Assembly: GCA_031257565.1 (NCBI GenBank)
Contig: JAIROL010000269.1
Span: 1-35,673, forward strand
Direction: 5' to 3'
From: Tannerella sp.
Lineage (GTDB): Bacteria; Bacteroidota; Bacteroidia; Bacteroidales; Tannerellaceae
Length of the DNA: 35,673 bases
The translations under genes and the position numbers were made by a program. This document shows, piece by piece, positions 15,189-24,481 of the stretch; the stretch's first letter is position 1; every line of letters begins with the position of its first letter. The notes beneath the pieces are model-generated. The model had not been told where the DNA came from. It saw only the letters and a list, made by a program, of their open reading frames with translations, and made no database searches.

Positions 15189-15729
15189 ATACGATGTAGT
15201 AATAGCTATTGATCCGGATGTAGATAAATCCGGCGTAGCCTTTCTGGAGGTAGCTACAAAAACATTGGAGGTCTCCGCGCTTACATTCGCAAATCTGCTC
15301 GACTACCTGCAGTTTGTCAAACGGGAAAGCGTTACGGCCTCCTCGCAGCGCTTTGTCGTTGTCGTAGAGGCCGGATGGCTCAACAGTGCGCACTGGCACG
15401 TCCGCGACGGCGACAGCCGCCGTATTGCCGCTGCAAAGGGTAATTCTGCTGGCCGCAACCACGAAGTAGGTCGCAAAATATTAGAGCTGTGCCGGCATTA
15501 CGGCCTTGATACGGTCGAACAGCGTCCGCTCAAAAAGATGTGGAACGGCAGGGACGGCAAGATTACGCACGAAGAACTGGCCTCTTTCACCGGCCTTATG
15601 GGAGCGACAAATCAGGAACAGCGCGACGCCGCTTTGCTGGCATGGGTATATGCAGGCTTACCTGTCAGGATTGCAAAAGAGAAAATGATAAGAAAAACGG
15701 CCGTTTCTCGTAAAATTCACAAATATTGA
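15181..15729 (+). CDS. RuvC-like/RNase H-fold resolvase
   Basis: VVIAIDPDVDKSGVAFLE ... VVVEAGW ... QRDAALLAW. Confidence 0.6.
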   Translation: MSKYDVVIAIDPDVDKSGVAFLEVATKTLEVSALTFANLLDYLQFVKRESVTASSQRFVVVVEAGWLNSAHWHVRDGDSRRIAAAKGNSAGRNHEVGRKILELCRHYGLDTVEQRPLKKMWNGRDGKITHEELASFTGLMGATNQEQRDAALLAWVYAGLPVRIAKEKMIRKTAVSRKIHKY

Positions 15730-15756
15730 AAAAACGTGCAATATTTTTTATATTTG
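15726..15756 (+). promoter_or_regulatory. Bacteroidetes-type promoter for the packaging/head operon
   Basis: TTG (15726-15728) - 20 nt - TATATTTG (15749-15756), then GCGATCT as at 1280-1286. Confidence 0.6.
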
Positions 15757-15824
15757 CGATCTGAAAAAAGGGTTGTCAGGGCGTATTTTTTATAAAAAAA
15801 AGTAACAAAAAGGGGGGTTTTATT

Positions 15825-16376
15825 ATGGCAAAAAAGGCAAAAAAGGCCGAAAAAGGCGCAAAAACAGTCGAAAAAGGCCTCAAATTGACGGCAAAAGAAG
15901 AAATTTTTTGTTATCAGTACGTACTACATTTGAACGCCACAAAAGCATGTATATTAGCCGGTTACAGCGAGAGTTCGGCGCGTGTGGCCGGTAGTCGGAT
16001 GCTAACAAAAGCTAACATTCAGCGGAAAATAAACAGTCTTAGAAGCAATCTCTCCGACACGGCAGAGATATCCGCGTTACGTATTTTAAAGGAGCATGAA
16101 AAGATAGCGTTTTCCGACGCCGGGCAGTTGCGTGACGGCTGGATGTCGATGAAAGACTTTAACAGCCTTACGCCGGAGCAGAAGTCGGTTATTCAGGAGA
16201 TATCGACGCGCGAGACAAAGTTCGGCGAGGAGGTAAAAATAAAAGTATTTGACAAGCAGCGAAGTCTGGAGGCTATAAGTACTATGCTCGGATTCTCCGA
16301 GCCGGAGAAAAAAGACATATCGATAACGACTCCGACTGTTATAAAAATCATTAAGGATAATGGCAGGAAGCGTTAA
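15825..16376 (+). CDS. terS: Terminase small subunit
   Basis: LTAKEEIFCYQYVLHLNATKACILAGYSESSARVAGSRMLTKANIQRKI. Confidence 0.88.
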   Translation: MAKKAKKAEKGAKTVEKGLKLTAKEEIFCYQYVLHLNATKACILAGYSESSARVAGSRMLTKANIQRKINSLRSNLSDTAEISALRILKEHEKIAFSDAGQLRDGWMSMKDFNSLTPEQKSVIQEISTRETKFGEEVKIKVFDKQRSLEAISTMLGFSEPEKKDISITTPTVIKIIKDNGRKR

Positions 16377-17718
16377 TGTATATTTTTTTGAGAAGCAAAT
16401 GCAGGCATACGAATATTTGAGTGAAAAAGATACGAAAATAAATGAAGTGCTGTATGGCGGCGGAGCTCGTGGCGGCAAGAGTTATCTGGGCTGTTGCTGG
16501 CAGCTGATCCGGCGTATGGCATTTGCCGGCAGCGTTGGATTTGTCGGGCGCGAGGAGTTGACGAAGCTAAAAGATACGACGCTCTTAACCTTTTTCGAGG
16601 CGACGCGAAACATGGGAGTTAGAGAGCTGTTTAAATTCAACAATCAAACGTTGACGGCCACCTTTGCAAACGGGAGCATCATTTTTTTTCGCGAATTAAA
16701 GTTCATCCCGTCCGATCCCGAATTTGACCGCCTGGGATCGTACGGAATAACCGATCTGTTTATAGATGAAGCGCAGCAGGTAAATGCAAAGGCCATAAGC
16801 GTTCTTAAAGGCCGCTTTTCCGTCCTAAGAGGAGTAAATCCGGACGGTTCGGAGTGGTATACGATACCAAAGTCATTGTATACTTGTAATCCGAAGCGGA
16901 ACTGGATTTATTCCGAGTTTGTAGCTCCGTCCGGAAACGGTACGCTCCGTAAGGACAGGAAATTCATAAAATCGTTACCGATTGACAATCCTTATGTAGA
17001 CAAGGCCTACATAGATAACCTGTTGAAAGCGGATAAGATAACGGTACAGCGACTTTATTACGGCAACTTTGAGTACGACGACGATCCGGCGGCGTTATGC
17101 GATCAGGACGCGGTCATGGACATGTTCCATAACGAGCATGTTGCAAGGGGGAATAACCGTATAAGCGCAGACCTCGCAATGAAAGGCCGCGACCGTTTCG
17201 TTGCCGGGAAATGGCAGGGGCTTGTCGTAACGATCATGATAGACAAGGAATATTCGTCCGGCCTGGAGATTGAAAAGGCCTTGAAAAACATGATGATTAA
17301 GGAAAAAGTTCCCCGTAGTCGCACTGTAGTGGATAGCGACGGAATGGGTGCGTACCTTGAGAGCTACCTGACCGGCATAAAGGAATTTCACGGCGGCGCA
17401 AAAGCGTCGGACGACGAATACTTTAACTTAAAGTCGGAATGTGGCTTTAAGCTGGCGGAGGTCATTAACAAGAGACTGATAAGGATAATATGCAGCAACG
17501 AGCAGCGGGATCGCATCATCGAGGAAGTAGGCGTATTGAAGCGTTACGATATAGATAACGACACGTCGAGGAAGCGTATAATTCCGAAAGAGGAGATGAA
17601 GCAGTTATTGCAACGCTCGCCGGACTATCTGGACATGTTGATAATGGGCATGTTTTTCGAGATAAACAGGGGTTTGATTACCAATATAAAAACATACAGG
17701 GAAGATGAACGAGAATGA
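16360..17718 (+). CDS. terL: Terminase large subunit
   Basis: EVLYGGGARGGKSYLGC Walker A; DLFIDEAQQV Walker B; nuclease-type VVDSDGMGAYLE. Confidence 0.92.
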   Translation: MAGSVNVYFFEKQMQAYEYLSEKDTKINEVLYGGGARGGKSYLGCCWQLIRRMAFAGSVGFVGREELTKLKDTTLLTFFEATRNMGVRELFKFNNQTLTATFANGSIIFFRELKFIPSDPEFDRLGSYGITDLFIDEAQQVNAKAISVLKGRFSVLRGVNPDGSEWYTIPKSLYTCNPKRNWIYSEFVAPSGNGTLRKDRKFIKSLPIDNPYVDKAYIDNLLKADKITVQRLYYGNFEYDDDPAALCDQDAVMDMFHNEHVARGNNRISADLAMKGRDRFVAGKWQGLVVTIMIDKEYSSGLEIEKALKNMMIKEKVPRSRTVVDSDGMGAYLESYLTGIKEFHGGAKASDDEYFNLKSECGFKLAEVINKRLIRIICSNEQRDRIIEEVGVLKRYDIDNDTSRKRIIPKEEMKQLLQRSPDYLDMLIMGMFFEINRGLITNIKTYREDERE

Positions 17719-18163
17719 GAAAATGATATTCGCCAAAGCTACGGCGGCAAAATTTTGCGCGATTGCCGTATACGTGAAAAATAACAGGCTAATGGTCTGC
17801 GATGTTATCGAAGCGGACAATATTGCCTCTTTCATAAAAGAATTGGTTTGTTTTTCGAGGTCCCACAGGCCGTATCTTGTCAAGTATGAGTGTTCCGTAT
17901 ACCTTAACGAGTGCAGATATTTACGCGCCTGTCTGATTGACGATAACATACCGGTAAGCGGTTACAATTCCGTCGGTAAATACATGGACAGGATCGTATC
18001 GCAGGCGGACTGGATAGACAAAAACGTACTGATCAACGAAAAGTTTGAAGATTTTGCCGATCAGGTATCGTCATTCGGCGTGCACGACGAGGACAGGGAC
18101 AATATAGCAATCGACGTACTGTCTGACGCTGCAATTTATTTACGAAGACGCTGTTTTGAATGA
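17705..18163 (+). CDS. Hypothetical protein
   Basis: 152-aa ORF overlapping its neighbours. Confidence 0.6.
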   Translation: MNENEKMIFAKATAAKFCAIAVYVKNNRLMVCDVIEADNIASFIKELVCFSRSHRPYLVKYECSVYLNECRYLRACLIDDNIPVSGYNSVGKYMDRIVSQADWIDKNVLINEKFEDFADQVSSFGVHDEDRDNIAIDVLSDAAIYLRRRCFE

Positions 18164-18447
18164 ACATGGACGACCTTATAAAGAGAGTCGGCGTTTATGC
18201 CGGCGTTCCCGTGTCGGACATGAAGACGAGGCGCGGAGGCAGGAAGACGAGCCGCGCCCGTCAGGCGTTCATGTATCTTTCAAGGCACGTACTTGGGGAA
18301 ACGGATTCGGATATAGCTTTGTTTCTTGGCTGTTCGCAGCAGAATATCTCATATCAGATAACAGGCGTGGAACACGATATGAGGATTTATTACAGCGTAA
18401 GAAATATGATTGACGATATAAGATCGGAACTTGAAAAAAAGGCGTGA
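18160..18447 (+). CDS. HTH protein resembling DnaA C-terminal (domain IV) fold
   Basis: KTSRARQAFMYLSRHVLGETDSDIALFLGCSQQNISYQI. Confidence 0.6.
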   Translation: MNMDDLIKRVGVYAGVPVSDMKTRRGGRKTSRARQAFMYLSRHVLGETDSDIALFLGCSQQNISYQITGVEHDMRIYYSVRNMIDDIRSELEKKA

Positions 18448-18490
18448 ACTTGTAATAAACTTGTAATAAACTTGTAATAAACTTGTATAG
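18447..18490. repeat. Four 11-bp direct repeats (AACTTGTAATA)
   Basis: AACTTGTAATA x3 + AACTTGTATAG, between the HTH gene and a TATATTTG element (18515-18522) before portal. Confidence 0.95.
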
Positions 18491-18541
18491 AGAACAATTT
18501 GCAAAAAAACGATATATATTTGCGCGCAAGAAAAAAAACAG

Positions 18542-19879
18542 ATGAAATACCTGGACGCAATATTATCTCTATTCAGTCGCCAGCGCCCCCTGTCCGGCAG
18601 CGGCGGCGCAGACTTCATGGCATACGCGGGCGACCTCGGCGCTCCGGCCTTTTGCGTCGACTTAAAATCGTTTTACGGGCTTCGTGAAGCCTACGACAAG
18701 TGTTCGCCGGTATCCTCGATAATCAACAAACTGTCTACGGCGATGACAAACGGCAAGTGGTGGATTGTAGATGAAAACGATAGCGACGCAAGCAAACAAA
18801 ACAAGGCGACGTTGAATCTGTTTACAAGCCCCAATCCTTTACAGACATGGACTGAGTTAATTTTTCAGGCGGAGGCATATCGATACGTATTCGGCGAGGT
18901 ATTTTTTTATTTTTCGTTTCCGGTCGGATTCAGCCCGTCGGAATCGACCTGTATATGGGTTATAAGCCCGGGATACGTCGAGATTGAGGAGACGGGAAAA
19001 CTGTATAATCAGACAAATATCGAGAACATAATAAAAGGATACGCTCTCGACATGGGTAACGAGAGAATAAGAATAAGTCCGGATGAGATGCTGCACATCA
19101 AAGATTCGTTTGCAAACCTGGATTTCAATCCTCGCGATTTAAGGGGCAAATCTCGCATCACCACGCTTGAATACGAAGTAAGGAACATCATTCAGGCACA
19201 AGAAGCGATTTATTCGCTTAATAAAGACCGCGGGGCGCAGGGCATCATAACAAACAAATCTAAAGACGCATCCGGCAACATCCCGTTAACGCCTGCAGAA
19301 AAAGAGAAGATTCAATATGAATTGAAATACGGGTTATCCGAAAGGCAGAAAAAGGTGATCCTGGCGGACGTCGACCTCGGCTGGCAGCAGATGTCGTTTA
19401 ACGTAAAAGACTTGATGCTGTTCGAGGGAATAAAGGCAAACATTGAAAACGTAGCGGACGCATTTAATTATCCGTTTGAGCTTTTGGCAAATCAAAAAGG
19501 CACGACGTTTGACAACAAGTCTGAATCGGAAAAGATAATGTATCAGGACGCAATTATTCCTTTTTCAAAAATCTATGCGGAAAAATTCACAAACCATCTT
19601 GACCTGAAAGGATCGAAAATAGTTATAGATTTTTCCGAGGTAGAGTGCCTGAGGGAGGCCGAAAAAGAAAAGGCCGAGGCGTTAAAACTTCATAACGAGG
19701 CTAACGAGATATCGTTCAGGAACAAAATTGTAACCCGTGAAGAATGGAGGGAGATTATTGGTATGGATCAAAAAATAAAAGGAAATTCATTTTATGAAAA
19801 CGGAAATGAAAACGGAAATGAATCCGGGAACGAAGACGGAAATGAATCCGGGAACGAAGACGGACAGAAAGAAGATTGA
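18542..19879 (+). CDS. Phage portal protein
   Basis: Position after terminase; FEGIKANIENVADAFNYPFELLANQKGTTFDNKSESEKIMYQDAIIP typical of HK97-type portals. Confidence 0.88.
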   Translation: MKYLDAILSLFSRQRPLSGSGGADFMAYAGDLGAPAFCVDLKSFYGLREAYDKCSPVSSIINKLSTAMTNGKWWIVDENDSDASKQNKATLNLFTSPNPLQTWTELIFQAEAYRYVFGEVFFYFSFPVGFSPSESTCIWVISPGYVEIEETGKLYNQTNIENIIKGYALDMGNERIRISPDEMLHIKDSFANLDFNPRDLRGKSRITTLEYEVRNIIQAQEAIYSLNKDRGAQGIITNKSKDASGNIPLTPAEKEKIQYELKYGLSERQKKVILADVDLGWQQMSFNVKDLMLFEGIKANIENVADAFNYPFELLANQKGTTFDNKSESEKIMYQDAIIPFSKIYAEKFTNHLDLKGSKIVIDFSEVECLREAEKEKAEALKLHNEANEISFRNKIVTREEWREIIGMDQKIKGNSFYENGNENGNESGNEDGNESGNEDGQKED

Positions 19880-19937
19880 GGCTATAAGGAGAGAGAGGGA
19901 GAAAGCAATTAAAGAAGAAAAAATTGTATTAAAATGA
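19794..19937 (+). CDS. Small alternative-frame ORF bridging portal and protease (47 aa)
   Basis: MKTEMKTEMNPGTKTEMNPGTKTDRKKIEAIRREREKAIKEEKIVLK; stop overlaps protease start as ATGA. Confidence 0.35.
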   Translation: MKTEMKTEMNPGTKTEMNPGTKTDRKKIEAIRREREKAIKEEKIVLK

Positions 19938-20758
19938 TTAAGCATACAAACAGGGCTGACTCGTTAAGGTTTTTAAAGGACAACATCGAGATGATCATTT
20001 CGCGTAAAAAATCCGCGACGAAACACGCCGATTCGGTGTTGTATCTCGCCAAGTCTTTTTGCGACCGCCCGGAAAAGGCGGAAAAGGCGGCAGACGGTGC
20101 AGAATCCTTATTAGACAGGGATGTAATCAGTGTCCGTTCGATTATTAATACAACAAACCTGCTCGATTCATACGGCGACGTCCATATACCCGGTATATGG
20201 AAGAAATCGCTAAAAGATCAGGCCGGCCTGTATCTATTGGAGGAGCATAACCATACGTTTAAGGGCGTTATATCCGACGACGTAACGGCGTACGCAAAAA
20301 AAATCGAATGGCGTGAGTTAGGGCTTGACTTTGACGGCAAAACGGAGGCTCTTGTTTTTGACAGCCGCATAGAGAAAGCTCGTAACGAATACATGTTTGA
20401 GCAGTATGCACGCGGTTACGTAAAGAATCATTCTGTAGGCATGAGGTATGAAGAAATGCATCTGTGCATCGATTCGGAAGAGAAATATTATATTGAGGAA
20501 AAAGAAAACTGGGACAAGTACATTGATGAGGTTGTAAACAGGGATGCGGCTGTAAAAAAGGGTTATTTTTGGGCTGTGACGGAAGCTAAAGCAGTTGAGG
20601 GTTCAGCCGTTCTTTTCGGAGCGAACTGGGCAACCCCCGTGCAATCCGTAAAAGAAGATGCGAACCTGTCGTTAGGCGCATTTAAAGAAATTGATGAAGC
20701 GACTGTAAGAGAGAAAGAGAGCATATTTGAAAAATTAGGTAAATTAAAATTAGTTTAA
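19934..20758 (+). CDS. HK97-type prohead protease
   Basis: STNLLDSYGDVHIPGIWKKSL, LEEHNH, YVKNHSVGMRY motifs. Confidence 0.85.
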   Translation: MIKHTNRADSLRFLKDNIEMIISRKKSATKHADSVLYLAKSFCDRPEKAEKAADGAESLLDRDVISVRSIINTTNLLDSYGDVHIPGIWKKSLKDQAGLYLLEEHNHTFKGVISDDVTAYAKKIEWRELGLDFDGKTEALVFDSRIEKARNEYMFEQYARGYVKNHSVGMRYEEMHLCIDSEEKYYIEEKENWDKYIDEVVNRDAAVKKGYFWAVTEAKAVEGSAVLFGANWATPVQSVKEDANLSLGAFKEIDEATVREKESIFEKLGKLKLV

Positions 20759-20761
20759 GAG

Positions 20762-22183
20762 ATGAAAAGATTGTTTAGAGATTGCAAAAAGAGCGGGATG
20801 CCCGGCGTAAGGGCGCGAAGCCAAATTAAGTTATGCGTAATGTCTGCGTGCCTTTTGGGGTTCATCGGCATTACGCTGTTAGCTACCGGATCGTTATTCG
20901 GTATTACCGCAGGTTCATTACTGTGTACTGTTCCGGCATTAGCGTTTACGCTGCCGGAAGGGGTTGAGTTCACGGAAACGGAAAAAAAGGGTTATTTGGC
21001 CTTGGGGAATCACCTTACCGAGTGTTTTAAACAGTACGAAACAGGTAAGATCACCAAAGACGAAGCCTTAAAGGTGATGGATGACAAGCTAAAAGAGTGG
21101 GCTGAAAAGAATGGTATCAGCGCGGAAAAGATTGAAAAGATGTCGGAGGCGTTGAAAAAGCAGGGCATGGCATTGCAGGAGATGAAAGACCGTTCCGTTA
21201 GCGCTATGCCGGGAGGGTTGAAAGGTCTGTTTTTAAAAAACTTTGACGCGATTAAAAAAGCTGTGAAAGAGCGCCGTCAGGAAACGTTTAAGGCTAATCC
21301 GGACACGATAGACGCGGCGCTGCTCGAAAACAGGGCGGCAATAACAACCACTACCGGCGCAACCTTGACGGAAAACAACGGGGAGGATTCTTTTCTGTAC
21401 ATGAAAAGGCGCGACCGCCAATACATTGAAGACATAGCAGATATAAGCGTAGTGGCCGAGGTGCCGGAAACATTGACGTTTGAAGAGGAGGGAGACGAAA
21501 CGGGAGCTATCGCCATCATAGGCGAGAACGGGTTAAAGCCCCAATTGCGATTGAAGCTCGTCAAAAACAAGGTAGAGTCGCAAAAAGCGGCCGGTTTCAT
21601 TGTTGTAACTGAAGAAATGATGAAGTGGCGTTCACGCGCATGGTCTGCCATTCAGCGACTTTTCAGGGACAAGGTTATGCGAGACTTCCGTAATCTGCTC
21701 ACCACTTCGCTGATAGGCAATGCTTCGGCTTACGTAGCCACGCCTCTGGACGGCACGATAACCGTTCCGACGAATTTTGACGCGATCATAGCTGCGATCC
21801 TGCAGTTGGAGATGTTGAACTTTGAACCGGATACGCTTGTTATAAATCCGGCAGATAAATGGAAACTTGCAATGACCACGACGAACAACGGCATGTTCAT
21901 ACTGCCATATATTCAGCAGGGCGGCCAGTTTAAGCTGCTCGGACTTCAAGTAATCACGACCAACAAGGTAGCTGCCGGTAACTTTTTAATCGGCGAGGCC
22001 GGTATATGGAAAGTAGAGCGTGAAAATCCGACATTCAGAACCGGACTTGTAAACGACGACCTTATCCATAATCGCATGACTATTGTGGGCGAGATTTTCT
22101 TCCTGTCATACGTTCCGTCCAACAACGCCGGCGGCTTCATAATGGGAGTTTTTGACGACATAAAGAGCGCGCTCGAAGTGTAA
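20762..22183 (+). CDS. HK97-fold major capsid protein with N-terminal hydrophobic segment
   Basis: Coiled-coil delta-like region then capsid core (KSQKAAGFIVVTEEMMKWRS, LETNKVAAGNFLIG-like); hydrophobic N-terminus CVMSACLLGFIGITLLATGSLFGITAGSLLCTVPALAF. Confidence 0.85.
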   Translation: MKRLFRDCKKSGMPGVRARSQIKLCVMSACLLGFIGITLLATGSLFGITAGSLLCTVPALAFTLPEGVEFTETEKKGYLALGNHLTECFKQYETGKITKDEALKVMDDKLKEWAEKNGISAEKIEKMSEALKKQGMALQEMKDRSVSAMPGGLKGLFLKNFDAIKKAVKERRQETFKANPDTIDAALLENRAAITTTTGATLTENNGEDSFLYMKRRDRQYIEDIADISVVAEVPETLTFEEEGDETGAIAIIGENGLKPQLRLKLVKNKVESQKAAGFIVVTEEMMKWRSRAWSAIQRLFRDKVMRDFRNLLTTSLIGNASAYVATPLDGTITVPTNFDAIIAAILQLEMLNFEPDTLVINPADKWKLAMTTTNNGMFILPYIQQGGQFKLLGLQVITTNKVAAGNFLIGEAGIWKVERENPTFRTGLVNDDLIHNRMTIVGEIFFLSYVPSNNAGGFIMGVFDDIKSALEV

Positions 22184-22207
22184 ATTTACAACTTAAAAAA
22201 AAGAAAT

Positions 22208-22369
22208 ATGGCAACAGAAAAGAAAGAAGAATTGGTAAAGGCGCAGGATCCTGTAAAAGTCGAGTGGCTCGATGGCGACAAACATCACAAGGCCGGCAGC
22301 GTATCGACGGTGCATAAAATTTGTGCGGAGGGACTTGTCAAGCGTAAAAAGGCAAAGATTGTAAAATGA
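22208..22369 (+). CDS. Small hypothetical protein (53 aa)
   Basis: MATEKKEELVKAQDPVKVEWLDGDKHHKAGSVSTVHKICAEGLVKRKKAKIVK; stop overlaps the next ATG. Not in ORF track. Confidence 0.7.
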   Translation: MATEKKEELVKAQDPVKVEWLDGDKHHKAGSVSTVHKICAEGLVKRKKAKIVK

Positions 22370-22917
22370 TACTGATAGACGAGACATATTTTACCGGCGA
22401 GTTGATGCTTCCGAACATTCCAGTTAATCCTCTGCCCGAAAGCGGGACCGCTTTAGCCCTGCAGACGGCTGGGGAGAAAAACCTTGACGTTTTCGTAGAC
22501 AAGTATGTCACGGATTACTTAGTCCGTTTATTCGGACGCAGTTTTACCCGTACATTCCTCGATGCGTTAGAACTTCCTACTCCCGGTCGAATATGGCTCG
22601 ACCTTAAAGATCAGCTTTTAATTAAGACAGGTTCATACAAGGCGTCCCCGCTGGCTAATTACGTTTATTACATGGTCAGCAGCGCCGCCGTCACAAAGAC
22701 GACGCAGGCAGGCGAATGCGATCCGGACTTTGATAACTCTCAAAACGCATTCAACAGGCGCAAGTTTTCGAGGGCGTGGAACGAGATGGCGGATATGACG
22801 CGCAAACTTCTTAAATGGTTTGACCGCCAATGGGACGTTTACGGGGAATATATGACCGACTGCGAGGGAATGGACAGGAAAAGCATAGCGGATTACACAA
22901 ACGAGTTCGGTATATGA
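22366..22917 (+). CDS. Head-tail connector-like protein
   Basis: Position after capsid; 183 aa. Confidence 0.5.
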   Translation: MILIDETYFTGELMLPNIPVNPLPESGTALALQTAGEKNLDVFVDKYVTDYLVRLFGRSFTRTFLDALELPTPGRIWLDLKDQLLIKTGSYKASPLANYVYYMVSSAAVTKTTQAGECDPDFDNSQNAFNRRKFSRAWNEMADMTRKLLKWFDRQWDVYGEYMTDCEGMDRKSIADYTNEFGI

Positions 22918-23546
22918 CGGCGAATGAAATCATAGGGAGTTTGGTTTATCGTACAAATAACGCGCTGAACAGGAACAGCCGGTTTTTGACCGAACTAAAG
23001 GGATACCGGTATTATCCGGCCATTGTAAGCGACGATAAGCTGCACTTGTGGCATTTTTGCGGCACAGGCCTGGAGATATCGCAAGCCTTTCAGGTTCTTC
23101 CTAACGATTCCGCGATAGGCAGTTTAAAGTTTCCTGCCGTGATGAACTTTCAGGGCGTGCTCCAGGGGCATTATTCCGGTTATACGGTATGCAGGTACAA
23201 CCTTGCAATCGTTGCGCCGGTATTTCAGGACTGGACTACGCAGGAGCGCGAGGAGCAGGTGTACAAAAAGGTCTTAAAGCCGATTGAGGATGAGTTTATA
23301 AGGCAGATAAGCAGGTTTCCGCACTTTCAGAACCCTGTCGGGAATTTCCCGTACAACAGTACCTACATCCCTACGACCGGAAATGCGTTAAATTCTGTAA
23401 TGAAAGTGCGTTATGGTGATTATATAGACGTAATTGAGTTACCGAACCTGTCGATTAAAGTATTAAGCGCGTGCGACGGTATGAGCGATCTGATTGTAAG
23501 CGAGAGCAAAAAAGTAACAGAAGAAATAAAAGAAAAAGTAAGATGA
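22914..23546 (+). CDS. Head-tail/neck protein
   Basis: MTANEIIGSLVYRTNNALNRNSRFL; ATGA coupling on both sides; ORF-track start at 22830 is an upstream extension. Confidence 0.5.
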   Translation: MTANEIIGSLVYRTNNALNRNSRFLTELKGYRYYPAIVSDDKLHLWHFCGTGLEISQAFQVLPNDSAIGSLKFPAVMNFQGVLQGHYSGYTVCRYNLAIVAPVFQDWTTQEREEQVYKKVLKPIEDEFIRQISRFPHFQNPVGNFPYNSTYIPTTGNALNSVMKVRYGDYIDVIELPNLSIKVLSACDGMSDLIVSESKKVTEEIKEKVR

Positions 23547-24424
23547 AGGGATTTATAGAGAGCGTCTGCAAAACAGACGAGCAAGTGTATACTAAGATGG
23601 GCGCGTGTTCCATGTTTGAGGGAACGCCGCTGGGATTTATTTTTCACGACAAAAACGAAGCGTTCTCCCTTAACGGAGATACGTTCAATAGTGAGATAAA
23701 AAGCGGTATAATCGCTTTAAACACAAAGAGGGTAACTCCATTGTTTGGAGCAATAACGGACTATCAGGTGACCGGCGGCGATGTACGCACGTCGCAGGAG
23801 GGTTTTGGGCCGGAAGTCCCGACGGGATTAAACGCAAAGCGCGTTGATTATATTATCGACAAGGGCGGCCTGTGTCTGCTGATGCAGTTGAAAAAGCTCA
23901 ACGGGCGTGAAGTGCGAATATTCCAGGTAGATATGAGCAACAGGGCATTTGGCACGGTGGCGACGCTGGACGGCGTGGATAAGTTCAGGGGATTTCTTGC
24001 AACCGTATGGGTAACAAAGAGAGATAATACCGGATCGCAAAACGGAGCGATCATATTATCCGTATTTTTCTCTGCCAAGTACGAAAGCGAAGAAAACAAC
24101 CTCGCATCGCTGGTTCTTTCGGAGGAATATGAGGGATTAACCGGAGTGGTACTGCAAAAGACGGCGACCGGCAAGGCAAAATTTGTCATTGCCTGTTCTA
24201 AAGACGATCTTACGAGCAAATACGGAAGCGACCTGAACGATGAGACGTTATACGTCGACTCCGCCGGGCAGAACCCGTCGGCGGTAGCTTATTCATCGTC
24301 GACCAGCGAATTGACCTTTACCCCGACCGGAAGTTACAAGATTGCCGATGCAACCGTATTGAACTCCGCCGGGATAGAGGGATATGAGGGTGAGAATACT
24401 TACACGAATCTGGCGAGCGCTTAG
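23543..24424 (+). CDS. Major tail (tube) protein candidate
   Basis: Starts MKGFIESVCKTDEQVYTKMGACSMFEGTPLG; position between connectors and tape measure. Confidence 0.5.
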   Translation: MKGFIESVCKTDEQVYTKMGACSMFEGTPLGFIFHDKNEAFSLNGDTFNSEIKSGIIALNTKRVTPLFGAITDYQVTGGDVRTSQEGFGPEVPTGLNAKRVDYIIDKGGLCLLMQLKKLNGREVRIFQVDMSNRAFGTVATLDGVDKFRGFLATVWVTKRDNTGSQNGAIILSVFFSAKYESEENNLASLVLSEEYEGLTGVVLQKTATGKAKFVIACSKDDLTSKYGSDLNDETLYVDSAGQNPSAVAYSSSTSELTFTPTGSYKIADATVLNSAGIEGYEGENTYTNLASA

Positions 24425-24440
24425 TGGCGAGCGCTTAGTG

Positions 24441-24475
24441 GTTAGTAGTTAGTAATAAGTAATAAGTAATAAGTA
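24441..24475 (+). repeat. Five 7-bp tandem repeats (GTTAGTA x2, ATAAGTA x3) just before an ATG
   Basis: Direct reading; ATG at 24482. Preceded by a 14-bp tandem duplication TGGCGAGCGCTTAG (24411-24438) spanning a stop codon. Confidence 0.95.
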
Positions 24476-24481
24476 AACGTT

